A stretch of DNA of 55,049 nt from an uncultured Prochlorococcus sp. GTDB lineage: Bacteria; Cyanobacteriota; Cyanobacteriia; PCC-6307; Cyanobiaceae. Positions 43,707-53,152 of this stretch are shown piece after piece. Numbering within the stretch: position 1 is the stretch's first letter; every line of letters begins with the position of its first letter. Under the pieces are notes generated by a model. It had not been told where the DNA came from and did not search any database. It saw nothing but the letters and a program-made list of their open reading frames with translations. The stretch spans positions 1 through 55,049 of the forward strand of contig CACGER010000008.1 of assembly GCA_902572075.1 (NCBI GenBank), read 5' to 3'. A program made the translations under genes and the position numbers.

Positions 43707-46616
43707 ATGACATCCAAATTAGGGTCTGATTTGTTTATAGATAGGCATCTTGGGTTAGGAGATAATGATGAAAGAATTATGCTGAACAAGCTTGGTTTTA
43801 ATAATATTGATCAATTTATAAATCAAGTTATTCCTAAAGATATTCAGCTTATAGATAAATCTTCAGAAATATTGCCCCAAGGTTGTTCAGAAATTGAGGC
43901 TTTAAGCGAATTAGAAGAGATTGTGAATAAAAATATTAAAATGAGATCACTTATAGGCCTTGGTTATTATGACAATCATATGCCTAAAGTAATCCAAAGA
44001 CATGTTCTTGAAAATCCAAGGTGGTATACGTCTTATACTCCATATCAAGCAGAAATTGCACAAGGAAGATTAGAAGCTCTATTTAATTTTCAGACTATTG
44101 TTTGTGAACTAACAGGATTCCCTGTTGCTAATGCATCTTTGTTGGATGAGGGTACTGCTGCAGCAGAAGCCATGGCCATGAGTTTTTCCGCAAGAAAAAA
44201 TAAATCTTCAAAAGTGTACTTAGTGGAGTCAAATGTTTTTGATCATACTTTTAATGTTCTACAAACCAGAGCAAAACCTTTGGGAATATCCTTAAAACGC
44301 TTTACTCAAAGCAACCTTCCTAATCATGATGATGTTTTTGGAATGTTGTTGCAGTTGCCTGGTAAAAATGGACAATTGTACGATCCTACATTCTTAATAT
44401 CCCAAGCACATAGATCAGAAATTATTGTTACGGCATGTATTGATCCACTAGCACAAGTTTTGATTAAACCAATTTCTGAATTTGGTGTTGATGTAGCAGT
44501 GGGGAGTATGCAAAGATTTGGTATTCCAATGGGTTTTGGTGGCCCCCATGCAGCATATTTTGCTTGTAGCGAAAAATATAAAAGGCTTATACCCGGAAGG
44601 ATAGTTGGGCAAACTCTATCTAAAAATGGAGAAAAGTCACTAAGACTAGCATTGCAAACAAGAGAGCAACATATTAGAAGGGAAAAGGCCACTAGTAATA
44701 TTTGTACTGCTCAATCTTTGTTAGCCATAATTTCTTCTTTTTATACTATTTATCATGGACCCTCTGGATTAACGCAAATTGCTAAGAGATTAGTTGAGTT
44801 GAGAATAAATTTAGAATCAAGTTTAGCTGCTTTAGGTTTTGATATTCCTAATGGGATTAGATTCGATAGTGTTGATGTTTATTCTGAGCACTCTCCGAGG
44901 ATCCATAATGAAGCTTTAAAAAATGGCTATAACTTAAGAATTTTACCGTTGGGATCAACTATTGAAAATTCAACTGGCTTTGGGATCTCTTTAGATGAAC
45001 TTAGTAATGAAAAAGAAATAAAAGATATTTTGACTTTAATAGCAAAGCTTATAGAAAAAGAAGAAGATTTAGAGCATATAAAATTTGATAAAGAATTTCA
45101 TCTTGAAAGTTTAGCTTTGAGATCCAGTGCATGGATGCAGCAAGATATATTCACAAATTACAAAAGTGAAACTGAATTAATGAGATATATATTCCGACTT
45201 GCAGAAAAAGATTTTTCTTTAGTAGATGGGATGATGCCATTGGGAAGCTGTACCATGAAGTTAAATTCTGCAGCAGAGTTAAATCCAGTCTCTTGGGCTA
45301 ATTTATCTTCCATTCATCCTTTTTCCCCACTAGATCAAACTAGAGGCTATTCAAAAATTATATCTGACCTAGAAAAATGGATAAGTGAGATTGTTGGTTT
45401 AAAATCAGTTTCTTTTCAACCAAATGCAGGCTCTCAAGGAGAGTTTGCAGGTTTATTGGCAATAAATTCTTATTTTGAATCAAAAGGTGAACTGTTAAGA
45501 AAAAAATGTTTAATTCCAAAAAGTGCTCATGGAACAAATCCTGCTAGTGCAGTTATGGCAGGTTTTGACGTGTTAACCGTTGAATGTGATGACGAAGGAA
45601 ATATTGATTTTCAAGATTTGTCAATCAAGGTCAAGAAATTTGATAACCAAATAGGGGCTCTTATGTTGACTTATCCCTCTACTCATGGGGTTTTTGAATT
45701 ACAAATCAGAAAGATATGTGATTTAATTCACTCTGTGGGAGGATTTGTCTATTTAGATGGAGCAAATTTGAACGCTCAGGTTGGATTATGTAAACCGGGG
45801 AATTATGGTGTTGATGTTTGTCATTTGAATTTACATAAAACATTCTGCATTCCGCATGGAGGTGGTGGTCCAGGAGTAGGCCCAGTTGCTGCATCAGAAA
45901 CTTTAAGCCCATTTCTTCCAACTCATTCTTTAATAGATAATAATTTATCTATTAGTTCCAATTACGTATCTTCTGCTAAGCATGGGAGTGCAAGTATTCT
46001 TCCAATAAGTTGGATGTACATAAAAATGGCTGGTCTAAGTGGTTTAAGGAAAGCAACTGCGCATGCAATTTTATCTGCAAATTATATTGCGCATTCTTTA
46101 AAGCATAAATTCAAGATTCTTTATAGAGGAAAAAATAATTTTGTCGCACATGAATGTATTTTAGATTTTAGGGATTTAAAATCCAATACTGGTTTGAGTG
46201 TAAATGATTTAGCTAAACGATTAATAGATTATAGTTTTCACGCCCCAACTATAAGTTGGCCTGTTCCAGAGACGATAATGATAGAGCCTACTGAAAGTGA
46301 AAGTTTGGTTGAATTGGATAGATTTTGCGAGGCTATGCTATTGATTGGAGAAGAAATCAGCGAAATAGAAAAAAATGTTGCATTAAAGAATAATAATGTA
46401 ATAAGTAACGCTCCCCATACGCTGAAAGAGTTAATTGCTGATAATTGGCATTATCCTTATTCAAAAGAAAAAGCTTCTTTTCCTTATAAAACTCCAACGC
46501 CTATTAAGTTTTGGTCTTCAGTTTCTAGGATCAATAATGCATATGGCGATCGTAATTTAATTTGTTCTTGCACTGTAAATCAAGGCGAGACTTTAGAAGA
46601 AAAAAAATGTGCTTAA
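43707..46616 (+). CDS. gcvP: Glycine dehydrogenase (decarboxylating), P protein
   Basis: GcvP decarboxylates glycine with PLP and transfers the aminomethyl group to GcvH. The single 969-aa chain contains both homologous halves (alpha and beta fused). The N-terminal block has FIDRHLGLGDNDERIM, MRSLIGLGYYDNHMPKVIQR and YTPYQAEIAQGRLEALFNFQ. The C-terminal half has MPLGSCTMKLNSAAE, AHGTNPASAVMAGF and the PLP Lys in HLNLHKTFCIPHGGGGPG. Length is typical of cyanobacterial GcvP. A 6-bp hairpin overlaps its stop codon. In cyanobacteria this complex handles photorespiratory glycine and feeds methylene-THF. Confidence 0.97.
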   Translation: MTSKLGSDLFIDRHLGLGDNDERIMLNKLGFNNIDQFINQVIPKDIQLIDKSSEILPQGCSEIEALSELEEIVNKNIKMRSLIGLGYYDNHMPKVIQRHVLENPRWYTSYTPYQAEIAQGRLEALFNFQTIVCELTGFPVANASLLDEGTAAAEAMAMSFSARKNKSSKVYLVESNVFDHTFNVLQTRAKPLGISLKRFTQSNLPNHDDVFGMLLQLPGKNGQLYDPTFLISQAHRSEIIVTACIDPLAQVLIKPISEFGVDVAVGSMQRFGIPMGFGGPHAAYFACSEKYKRLIPGRIVGQTLSKNGEKSLRLALQTREQHIRREKATSNICTAQSLLAIISSFYTIYHGPSGLTQIAKRLVELRINLESSLAALGFDIPNGIRFDSVDVYSEHSPRIHNEALKNGYNLRILPLGSTIENSTGFGISLDELSNEKEIKDILTLIAKLIEKEEDLEHIKFDKEFHLESLALRSSAWMQQDIFTNYKSETELMRYIFRLAEKDFSLVDGMMPLGSCTMKLNSAAELNPVSWANLSSIHPFSPLDQTRGYSKIISDLEKWISEIVGLKSVSFQPNAGSQGEFAGLLAINSYFESKGELLRKKCLIPKSAHGTNPASAVMAGFDVLTVECDDEGNIDFQDLSIKVKKFDNQIGALMLTYPSTHGVFELQIRKICDLIHSVGGFVYLDGANLNAQVGLCKPGNYGVDVCHLNLHKTFCIPHGGGGPGVGPVAASETLSPFLPTHSLIDNNLSISSNYVSSAKHGSASILPISWMYIKMAGLSGLRKATAHAILSANYIAHSLKHKFKILYRGKNNFVAHECILDFRDLKSNTGLSVNDLAKRLIDYSFHAPTISWPVPETIMIEPTESESLVELDRFCEAMLLIGEEISEIEKNVALKNNNVISNAPHTLKELIADNWHYPYSKEKASFPYKTPTPIKFWSSVSRINNAYGDRNLICSCTVNQGETLEEKKCA

Positions 46617-46631
46617 AGGACTAGCGTCCTT
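46616..46631 (+). terminator. Short hairpin after gcvP, possible weak terminator
   Basis: AAGGAC-TAGC-GTCCTT forms a perfect 6-bp stem with a 4-nt loop beginning at the last base of the gcvP stop codon. The tail ATATTTACTT is AT-rich but lacks a clean run of T, so termination would be weak. It may instead protect the 3' end of the message. Confidence 0.4.
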
Positions 46632-46745
46632 ATATTTACTTAGTTATTATCAGTGAGAATAAAAATTTAATATTTTCTTATAGAATTTTTTTAAATTTTT
46701 TTATTAAAATATCTGGGCATCAAATTTTTTGGGGTATTTGAAGCT

Positions 46746-46994
46746 ATGACCAAAGATTTTAAATCTGGTAATGTTAAGCACTTGCCAGTTAAAAATGTGG
46801 ATTTACCAAATTTTGTCAATAATTTTTCAGGAGATAACTCAAACATTTGTTCTATTGAGGGAACTAATGTTATCAGAGTACCCTTTGGCAAAAAATTTTC
46901 AAAGAAAAAAAGGCCTGAAAAGAATCAAAATATTGCTACTCTAATACTTCCTTTAAGTTCGTATAATAATCCCACTCCTCCACACGTAGCATAA
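46746..46994 (+). CDS. Small unknown protein, 82 aa
   Basis: This ORF fills most of the 390-bp space between gcvP and the sulfolipid genes. The protein is basic and rich in Asn, Lys and Pro: MTKDFKSGNVKHLPVKNVDL at the start, GTNVIRVPFGKKFSKKKRP in the middle and YNNPTPPHVA at the end. I recognise no domain; there is no signal peptide or membrane segment. Its codons look like those of neighbouring genes, and the opposite-strand ORF in the same bases (46691-46891) looks less protein-like. The 129-bp region before it holds the gcvP hairpin and an AT-rich stretch with no other feature I can support. It is convergent with sqdX, 12 bp away. Confidence 0.55.
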   Translation: MTKDFKSGNVKHLPVKNVDLPNFVNNFSGDNSNICSIEGTNVIRVPFGKKFSKKKRPEKNQNIATLILPLSSYNNPTPPHVA

Positions 46995-47006
46995 TTAATA
47001 TTAATT

Positions 47007-48140
47007 TTAATCTATTTCTTTGAGAGTATCTGCATAATAATTTTGCAATTGTAGTGTTGCTTGGTTCCAATCCCATTTTTCTGCTTCGTTTCGTGCCTCT
47101 TTTCTCATAACTTCTCTATTATCTTCATTCTCTAGAATTTTTTTTGTCGCTTCAATCAAACTTTGTTCCCCATTATCTTTTTCATCAGGATCATATAAAC
47201 AACCATTAATCCCATCGCTAATAATATCTGGAATCCCTCCCTTATTGGCTCCGATAACTGGACATCCTGCTGCCATTGCTTCTAGTAAAACTAACCCAAG
47301 TGTTTCTGTACTAGATGGAAATAAAAATATATCTCCAGAGGCATAGGCGCTAGCAAGTTCATCGCCAGATAAGTATCCTATGAAATTAGTTTTTGTATTT
47401 TCGAAGATTTTTTCAAGCTGGTTTCTATATGGTCCGTCACCTACAAGTGCTAGGCAAGCATTAGGAATACTTTCTAAGACTGGTTTAATTCTCTCAATTT
47501 GTTTTTCTGCTGATAATCTTCCTACATAAATCAATAAGTAATTAGCGTCGTTATATTCCCCAAATAATTTTTTTCTCATTTTCTCACTTCTCAAATCTGG
47601 TCTGAAACTGAAAGTATCTACTCCCCTTTGCCATAGAGCAGTCCTTTGAATACCTTTATCTTTTAACTCATTGACCATAGCGGTGGAAGTACATAAATTT
47701 AACAAGGCTTGATTATGAGCTGCTTTAAGTAATTCCCACAAAAGTGGCTCTAACATACCCATACCGTAATGTTCCAGATATTTTGGAAGATGAGTATGGT
47801 AACTGGCAATTAAAGGAATATTATTAGTTTTCGCTAACCATATGCCACCTAAGCCAAGTACAGCTGGATTGACAACATGTATCAAATCTGGGTTAAATTT
47901 TTCTAACTTATCTGAGACTGCAGGACCCGGTAAACCAAGCTTCAACTCTGGGTATAAGGGTAATGGCATTGCAGCAACTCCAACGACAGTTGCACCCATA
48001 TATGATTCTGGACACCCTTCTGGACAAAAAATTATAACTTCATCACCATTTTTTATTAAAAATTCAATCGTTTTAGTCAGTCTTGTGACTATACCATCAA
48101 CTTTAGGTAAAAAAGTTTCAGTAAACAATGCAATTTTCAC
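47007..48140 (-). CDS. sqdX: Sulfoquinovosyltransferase (sulfolipid synthase)
   Basis: SqdX transfers sulfoquinovose from UDP-sulfoquinovose to diacylglycerol, making the thylakoid sulfolipid SQDG. It is a GT4-type GT-B glycosyltransferase of 377 aa. The N-terminal domain has IALFTETFLPKVDGIVTRLT and SYHTHLPKYLEHYGMG. The C-terminal domain has LIYVGRLSAEKQIERI, ALVGDGPYRNQLE and SSTETLGLVLLEAMAAG with the EX7E nucleotide-sugar motif. Similar GT4 enzymes act on other lipids, but sqdB directly upstream (27 bp) fixes the role. SQDG can replace phosphatidylglycerol under phosphate shortage, a known trait of these cyanobacteria. Confidence 0.93.
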   Translation of the reverse strand: MKIALFTETFLPKVDGIVTRLTKTIEFLIKNGDEVIIFCPEGCPESYMGATVVGVAAMPLPLYPELKLGLPGPAVSDKLEKFNPDLIHVVNPAVLGLGGIWLAKTNNIPLIASYHTHLPKYLEHYGMGMLEPLLWELLKAAHNQALLNLCTSTAMVNELKDKGIQRTALWQRGVDTFSFRPDLRSEKMRKKLFGEYNDANYLLIYVGRLSAEKQIERIKPVLESIPNACLALVGDGPYRNQLEKIFENTKTNFIGYLSGDELASAYASGDIFLFPSSTETLGLVLLEAMAAGCPVIGANKGGIPDIISDGINGCLYDPDEKDNGEQSLIEATKKILENEDNREVMRKEARNEAEKWDWNQATLQLQNYYADTLKEID

Positions 48141-48167
48141 TTTCTTAAGGTAGCTATTTTAGAAATT

Positions 48168-49361
48168 TTAATTTGTCTTTATTGCCTCAGCTTGTTTTTT
48201 AGTCCAGGATGAAACGCAAGGTATACGCTTAAGATCACATCTATTGGAGTATTTTTTGGCAACTTGAACAACTTCTTCTAATAAGCCATTATCAAGAGTC
48301 GTTGGGTTTAAACCTAATTCTATAAAACATTTATTATCAACAATTAGATCATTTTCTACCGCCTCATTCCTTGGATTTGGTAAATAATTAATATCAGCTC
48401 CTGTTAGAGAAGCAACTTTTTTAGCTAGTTCTCCAACTTGATGACTCTCAGTCATTTGATTAAAGATTTTGACTCTTTCTCCAGATTTTGGAGGATTTTC
48501 AAGAGCAAGTTGTACGCATTTTACAGAGTCTTTTATATGTATAAATGCTCTTGTTTGTCCGCCTGTCCCATGTACACTTAATGGATATCCTATTGCGGCT
48601 TGCATTAGAAATCTGTTTAAAACTGTTCCATAATCTCCGTCATAATCAAATCGGTTGGTCAATCTAGGATCTTTCAAAGTTGATTCTGTATTTGTTCCCC
48701 ACACAATGCCTTGATGTAAATCAGTAATCCTTACAAGATCATTTTTGTTGTAGTAAAGAAATAATAATTGATCTAAGGTTTTCGTCATATGGTAAACACT
48801 ACCTGGACTGGCAGGGTGTAATATTTCTTCTTCAAATCGGCTTCCATCTGGTTGTGGAACTTCTACTTTTAGATAACCTTCTGGAATTGTTGCACCTCTA
48901 TGTGATCCATATCCATAGACTCCCATTGTTCCTAAATGAACAACATGAATATCTAAATTACTCTCTACTATTGCAGCAAGAAGATTGTGGGTGCCATTAA
49001 CATTATTATCCACTGTATATCTTTTGGTGAAACTGGATTTCATCGAGTAAGGCGCTGCTCTTTGTTCTGCAAAATGGATCACGGAATCTGGTTTTTCTTC
49101 AATTAGCAAATTGAGCAATTTTTGATATTGTTTAGAGATATCCATATTAAGAAATCTCATAGGCTTACCTCCAATCTCTTCCCATGCAGAGAGTCGTTCT
49201 GTTATCGAAGCAATTGGAGTTAAAGATTCTACCTCTAGATCAATATCAATTTTTCTACGACTTAAATTGTCGACAATAATAACATCATGATTTTGCTCTG
49301 CTAAATTCACCGCACAAGGCCAACCGCAAAAACCATCTCCACCTAGAACAATAACTTTCAC
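48168..49361 (-). CDS. sqdB: UDP-sulfoquinovose synthase
   Basis: SqdB converts UDP-glucose and sulfite to UDP-sulfoquinovose. It is an extended short-chain dehydrogenase of 397 aa. The NAD loop is VIVLGGDGFCGWPCAVNLAE (residues 3-22), the GGDGFxGW form being specific to SqdB. The YxxxK pair is in SPGSVYHMTKTLDQLLF, and SVIHFAEQRAAPYSMKS is a conserved SqdB block. The start is a GTG at 49361, preceded by GGAG about 8 nt upstream. The 170 bp upstream to thiG is AT-rich and probably contains the operon promoter, but I could not assign boxes with confidence. It is followed by sqdX. Confidence 0.95.
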   Translation of the reverse strand: MKVIVLGGDGFCGWPCAVNLAEQNHDVIIVDNLSRRKIDIDLEVESLTPIASITERLSAWEEIGGKPMRFLNMDISKQYQKLLNLLIEEKPDSVIHFAEQRAAPYSMKSSFTKRYTVDNNVNGTHNLLAAIVESNLDIHVVHLGTMGVYGYGSHRGATIPEGYLKVEVPQPDGSRFEEEILHPASPGSVYHMTKTLDQLLFLYYNKNDLVRITDLHQGIVWGTNTESTLKDPRLTNRFDYDGDYGTVLNRFLMQAAIGYPLSVHGTGGQTRAFIHIKDSVKCVQLALENPPKSGERVKIFNQMTESHQVGELAKKVASLTGADINYLPNPRNEAVENDLIVDNKCFIELGLNPTTLDNGLLEEVVQVAKKYSNRCDLKRIPCVSSWTKKQAEAIKTN

Positions 49362-49531
49362 TCAGAACTCCAGAATTAAAAGATTCATAACATATTTATT
49401 AAATTACTACAGTGTGCTTCCACTTTGCGAAAAAATATTGTAAATAGTTTCAAATCTTCTTTCTTAATACGATAAATAGAAGCAAATAATAAATTTTTAC
49501 TTTCTTTTTAAACTTTGCTAAATAAAGAGAA

Positions 49532-50326
49532 TTAGATAGATATGTTTTTTTCCGGCGAACTTGCTACTGCAAAGTCTTGTTTTTTAATTCTTCCTGCCAG
49601 AAAAGCTTGCCTGCCAGCTTTCACACTATAATTTATCGCTTGAGCCATTAGAGGAGGATTCGCAGCTTGTGCTATTGCACTATTGATTAAAACACCATCA
49701 GCTCCAATTTCCATAGCTTGAGAAGCTTCACTAGGTACTCCAATTCCTGCATCAATTATTACTGGCACTTTTGCATTCTCAATAATTATCCTTATATTTG
49801 ATAAATTTAACAAACCTTGCCCGGAGCCTATGGGCGAGCCCAATGGCATTACAGTTACACAACCTATTTCTTCTAGTCTTTTTGCAAGAATAGGATCTGC
49901 ATTGATATATGGAAGTACAGCGAAACCCTTTTTTATTAAAATTTCGGCTGCTTTAAGAGTTTCTATTGGATCTGGTAGCAAATACTTTTTGTCAGGAATA
50001 ACTTCTAACTTCACAAAATTATTTTCTTCTTGACCAGATAATTTTGCAAGTTCTCTTCCTAAAATTGCTATTCTGACTGCCTCATCGGAATTAACACAAC
50101 CAGCTGTATTAGGAAGCATCCAGTATTTTTCCCAGTTTATCTTTTCGAGTAAATTTTCTCCGGTCTGATCATTTTTAATTCTTCTAACAGCGACGGTTAT
50201 AATTTCCGTTTCAGAATTTGATAAACTTTCCACCATATCTTGAGTAGATTTGTATTTGCCAGTACCAACCATTAATCTACTGGAAAATTGTTTTCCATCA
50301 ATTAGTAAAGAAGAAGAATTGTCCAT
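49532..50326 (-). CDS. thiG: Thiazole synthase
   Basis: ThiG builds the thiazole phosphate of thiamine from deoxyxylulose phosphate, dehydroglycine and ThiS thiocarboxylate. The 264-aa TIM barrel has [13 protein letters not shown] at the start, [29 protein letters not shown], and [20 protein letters not shown] with the Schiff-base Lys. The C-terminal phosphate site is [20 protein letters not shown]. It begins 2 bp after the TPR gene on the same strand. The imine donor ThiO is probably the product at 4531-5613; thiS is not in the window. No TPP riboswitch is seen in front, as expected for an internal operon gene. Confidence 0.95.
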   Translation of the reverse strand: MDNSSSLLIDGKQFSSRLMVGTGKYKSTQDMVESLSNSETEIITVAVRRIKNDQTGENLLEKINWEKYWMLPNTAGCVNSDEAVRIAILGRELAKLSGQEENNFVKLEVIPDKKYLLPDPIETLKAAEILIKKGFAVLPYINADPILAKRLEEIGCVTVMPLGSPIGSGQGLLNLSNIRIIIENAKVPVIIDAGIGVPSEASQAMEIGADGVLINSAIAQAANPPLMAQAINYSVKAGRQAFLAGRIKKQDFAVASSPEKNISI

Positions 50327-50328
50327 AT

Positions 50329-50886
50329 TTAGAATCCCTTATTTTTAATACCTTTATAAGGTTTATAATTGTTTCTTTTTTCTAACTCCTTACTTTTTTT
50401 AATTGCTGTTTTGTTTTTTGGATCTATCACCAAAACCTTTTGATAAGTTTCATATGCCAAGTCGTACTCAAGTAAACGCTGTTGTGCTGATGCGAGGTTA
50501 TTTAGGGCTATAGGATATTCTGGAAGTGATTTTATTGCAGAGTTATAGTGTTTAATTGCTTTCTTAAATTCATTTTGAGCAGCATAAGAAAATCCTAAAG
50601 CATTATTTATTATCGCTTTGGCTTCATCAGGTTCATTTTCATAATTTTCAATTGCTTTTAAAAAAGTTTTAGTAGCTTCAGAATATAATCTTTTTTTTAT
50701 CTGAATAGACCCAAATTCATATAATTCTGTAGCTTGAGTGAGAGAATCTAAACCTTTTTGCTCGAATTTTACTAAATTCAATTCTTCACTTCTTGTTTTT
50801 AGAAATTGTCTGAATACAAAAATAGAAATTATTATCAATACAACAAAAAGAATAATTAAATAAGATTGGAAGGAAGATATTTCCAT
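50329..50886 (-). CDS. Membrane-anchored TPR protein, Ycf37-like
   Basis: The 185-aa protein has one N-terminal membrane segment ([18 protein letters not shown], about residues 8-25) and three TPR-like helix pairs: [40 protein letters not shown] and [20 protein letters not shown]. This layout matches Ycf37, a thylakoid protein implicated in photosystem I stability or assembly. The assignment is by architecture and cyanobacterial context, so other small TPR adaptors remain possible. It follows rplT by 36 bp and precedes thiG by 2 bp, so it is likely in a ribosomal-protein-led operon. Confidence 0.7.
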   Translation of the reverse strand: MEISSFQSYLIILFVVLIIISIFVFRQFLKTRSEELNLVKFEQKGLDSLTQATELYEFGSIQIKKRLYSEATKTFLKAIENYENEPDEAKAIINNALGFSYAAQNEFKKAIKHYNSAIKSLPEYPIALNNLASAQQRLLEYDLAYETYQKVLVIDPKNKTAIKKSKELEKRNNYKPYKGIKNKGF

Positions 50887-50922
50887 TATTTATATTTATT
50901 TTTCTAGATTATATTCTTTTTT

Positions 50923-51270
50923 CTACTTACTAACGGAAGAAACAATTTTTTCAAAACACTTAGGATCATTTAAAGCTAATTGTGCAAGCATTTTTCTATT
51001 TATAATAATTTCTGAATTTTTCATGCCATTTATCAACTTGCTATAGTTTGTTCCATTTATCCTGGCAGATGCGTTAATTCTAGAAATCCAAAGTCTTCTA
51101 AAATCTCTTTTTCTTCTTCTTCTATCCCTATAAGCATTACAAAGAGCTTTCATCACTCTTTGATTTGCTGTCCTGAAAAGATTTTTGTTGCCGCCTCTAA
51201 AACCTTTTGCAAGATTTAAGATTTTGTTTCTTCTTTTTCTGGCTATGTTGCCTCTTTTTACTCGTGCCAT
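50923..51270 (-). CDS. rplT: 50S ribosomal protein L20
   Basis: L20 binds 23S rRNA early in large-subunit assembly. The 115-aa basic protein begins [20 protein letters not shown] and has [20 protein letters not shown], then [20 protein letters not shown], all family hallmarks. It starts 28 bp after rpmI, the usual rpmI-rplT pair; infC, which precedes them in many bacteria, is not here. Some bacteria autoregulate this operon through an L20-binding leader, but the 91-bp region before rpmI shows no structure I can support. Confidence 0.97.
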   Translation of the reverse strand: MARVKRGNIARKRRNKILNLAKGFRGGNKNLFRTANQRVMKALCNAYRDRRRRKRDFRRLWISRINASARINGTNYSKLINGMKNSEIIINRKMLAQLALNDPKCFEKIVSSVSK

Positions 51271-51298
51271 GAATATCTAATAAAAATTGGTTAAAGAT

Positions 51299-51496
51299 TT
51301 ATGCGTATGGAATCATTAATCTTACATTATCAGCATCTCTTTCATCAACAACTGCTTTTGTTGATAGATGTCTTTTTAATTTTGAGCTTTTGTGATCAAG
51401 TAAATGATTATGGAAAGCTCTTCTTCTCATGAATTTGCCCGTCGCAGTAGCTTTAAATCTTTTGGCAGCTGATTTACGGGTTTTTAGTTTAGACAT
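51299..51496 (-). CDS. rpmI: 50S ribosomal protein L35
   Basis: L35 is a small basic large-subunit protein. The start is the ATG at 51496, giving [20 protein letters not shown] and 65 residues; an upstream in-frame codon would add MTQ, which the family lacks. [20 protein letters not shown] and the C-terminal NVRLMIPYA are conserved. It heads the operon rpmI-rplT-TPR-thiG. The 91 bp between it and the divergent SpoIID-domain gene must contain both promoters. Confidence 0.96.
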
Positions 51497-51587
51497 TTGA
51501 GTCAAATGCGTTTAATTAGGATAATCTAAACCTTTATATGCATTGGTGCAAATTAAAGTTTTTAATTGATTAAGAAAGTTCTAACTT

Positions 51588-53126
51588 ATGAAACTTAAAT
51601 CTGCTTTTTTATACTTATTTTTAGGATGTATTTCTCTCTTTTTAATAAACATTAAATTTACTTCAAATGTCAAAGGAGAAGAATTGCAAAAGGTTGAACT
51701 CAATAATGAAATTAAAAAAGGAAAATTTTTAATTGGTTTAAAGCAATATTTAGGCGGGGAGAATGACATTTTTTCAAGAAAAAAGAATATCAATTTTATA
51801 ACTGATAAAGGTTTTTTAAATCTGATATCGTCCAACGGTATTAAACATAAATCAAAAGAGATTAATATTAGTTGGGTGGATATACCCATCAAAAATCCAA
51901 AAACAATCGAAAGAATTGTTTTTGGCCCTTTTGCTAGCTATGAATCAGCAAAAAAACAAGCAGAGAAACTTAAAGATAAAGGATTTAAGACGACTGTTGC
52001 TTACCCTAAAAATTGGGAAGTATGGATTCCATTTGAAGATGATCTTCCAAAGTTTGAATTAAAAAATAAGATTTTCAGAAAAATAAAAAATTTTCAAATT
52101 ACACCTGTTCTTAGAAATGACTACAGTGGTATGAAACTTGAAGGTCCTATATATATTTATGCTCAAGAGGACATAACAATAAATGGTGTCAATTTTGGCA
52201 AAAATTTTTATTTATTAAAAGATTTATATGGAACCTGGACATTAGTTCAAAAAATTGAATTTGATGATTATTTGGCAGGTGTTTTGCCATATGAAATTGG
52301 ACCGAATTCTCCTTTAGAAGCACTCAAAGCTCAAGCAGTTATTGCGAGAACTTGGGGAATATTTAATTCTGATAGATTTAATATGGACAAATATCATTTA
52401 TGTATCACCACTCAATGTCAAGTTTATAAACCTCCTAAGTTTACAAATAAAAACCTGAAAAAAGCTATAGATGCAACTTCAAATTTAATTCTCACTTATA
52501 GAAATCAACCAATTAATGCTTTTTACCATGGTTCTAATGGTGGCGTATCTGCTACTGCAGGCGAGTCTTGGCAAATTCAAGATTATTCTTATTTCAATTC
52601 GATCATTGATGGTTCTAAATCATTAAATAAAATTTTTAAACTTCCAATTACAAATGAATCTGATTTAAATAATTTTTTAGATTTTGATAAAGAACAGTTT
52701 TATGGGAGTAATCATTCTCTTTTTCGATGGAATAAGAAAATTTCTCGTCTTGAAATTAAAGAAAAGTTAATTAAAAACAAACTTATTAATATTAATGACG
52801 AAGTTTTGGATATAAATTCTATTGAACGTGGGTCGAGTGGCAGAGTTACAAAATTGGAAATACGAACAGACAAAGTTAATAAATCTATTGTTCTTGTAAA
52901 AGATGATATTCGACGGGTATTAAATTTTTTACCTAGTAATTTGTTTACTATTAATAAATTAAGTGATGATTTATGGCTTTTGAGAGGAGGAGGCTTCGGT
53001 CATGGTGTAGGTTTATCTCAGTCAGCAGCGATTGAAATGGCTAAATTAGGATTTTCTTATGAACAAATATTGAATCATTACTATCGAAAAGCAAAACTGA
53101 AAAATTTTGAGATATTGTCTCAATGA
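51588..53126 (+). CDS. SpoIID/LytB-domain secreted protein
   Basis: The 512-aa protein starts with a hydrophobic signal or anchor (residues 5-23, SAFLYLFLGCISLFLINI). A SPOR-like repeat follows (FGPFASYESAKKQAEKLKDK, about residue 107). The SpoIID domain is in the middle: YLAGVLPYEIGPNSPLEALK, QAVIARTWGIFNSDRF, CITTQCQVY, FYHGSNGGVSATAGESW, and near the end GGGFGHGVGLSQSAAIEMAK. SpoIID-type domains cleave denuded peptidoglycan glycan strands or stimulate amidases, so it probably acts on the cell wall in the periplasm. It is not evidence for sporulation. The GT2 gene follows after 26 bp on the same strand. Confidence 0.88.
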   Translation: MKLKSAFLYLFLGCISLFLINIKFTSNVKGEELQKVELNNEIKKGKFLIGLKQYLGGENDIFSRKKNINFITDKGFLNLISSNGIKHKSKEINISWVDIPIKNPKTIERIVFGPFASYESAKKQAEKLKDKGFKTTVAYPKNWEVWIPFEDDLPKFELKNKIFRKIKNFQITPVLRNDYSGMKLEGPIYIYAQEDITINGVNFGKNFYLLKDLYGTWTLVQKIEFDDYLAGVLPYEIGPNSPLEALKAQAVIARTWGIFNSDRFNMDKYHLCITTQCQVYKPPKFTNKNLKKAIDATSNLILTYRNQPINAFYHGSNGGVSATAGESWQIQDYSYFNSIIDGSKSLNKIFKLPITNESDLNNFLDFDKEQFYGSNHSLFRWNKKISRLEIKEKLIKNKLININDEVLDINSIERGSSGRVTKLEIRTDKVNKSIVLVKDDIRRVLNFLPSNLFTINKLSDDLWLLRGGGFGHGVGLSQSAAIEMAKLGFSYEQILNHYYRKAKLKNFEILSQ

Positions 53127-53152
53127 AAGTTAAGTAATTAAAATTTACTTTT

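Noticed and set aside
46691..46891. 66-aa ORF on the minus strand opposite the 82-aa ORF
   Set aside because: Only one of the two can be a gene; the plus-strand frame is longer and has residue use closer to its neighbours.
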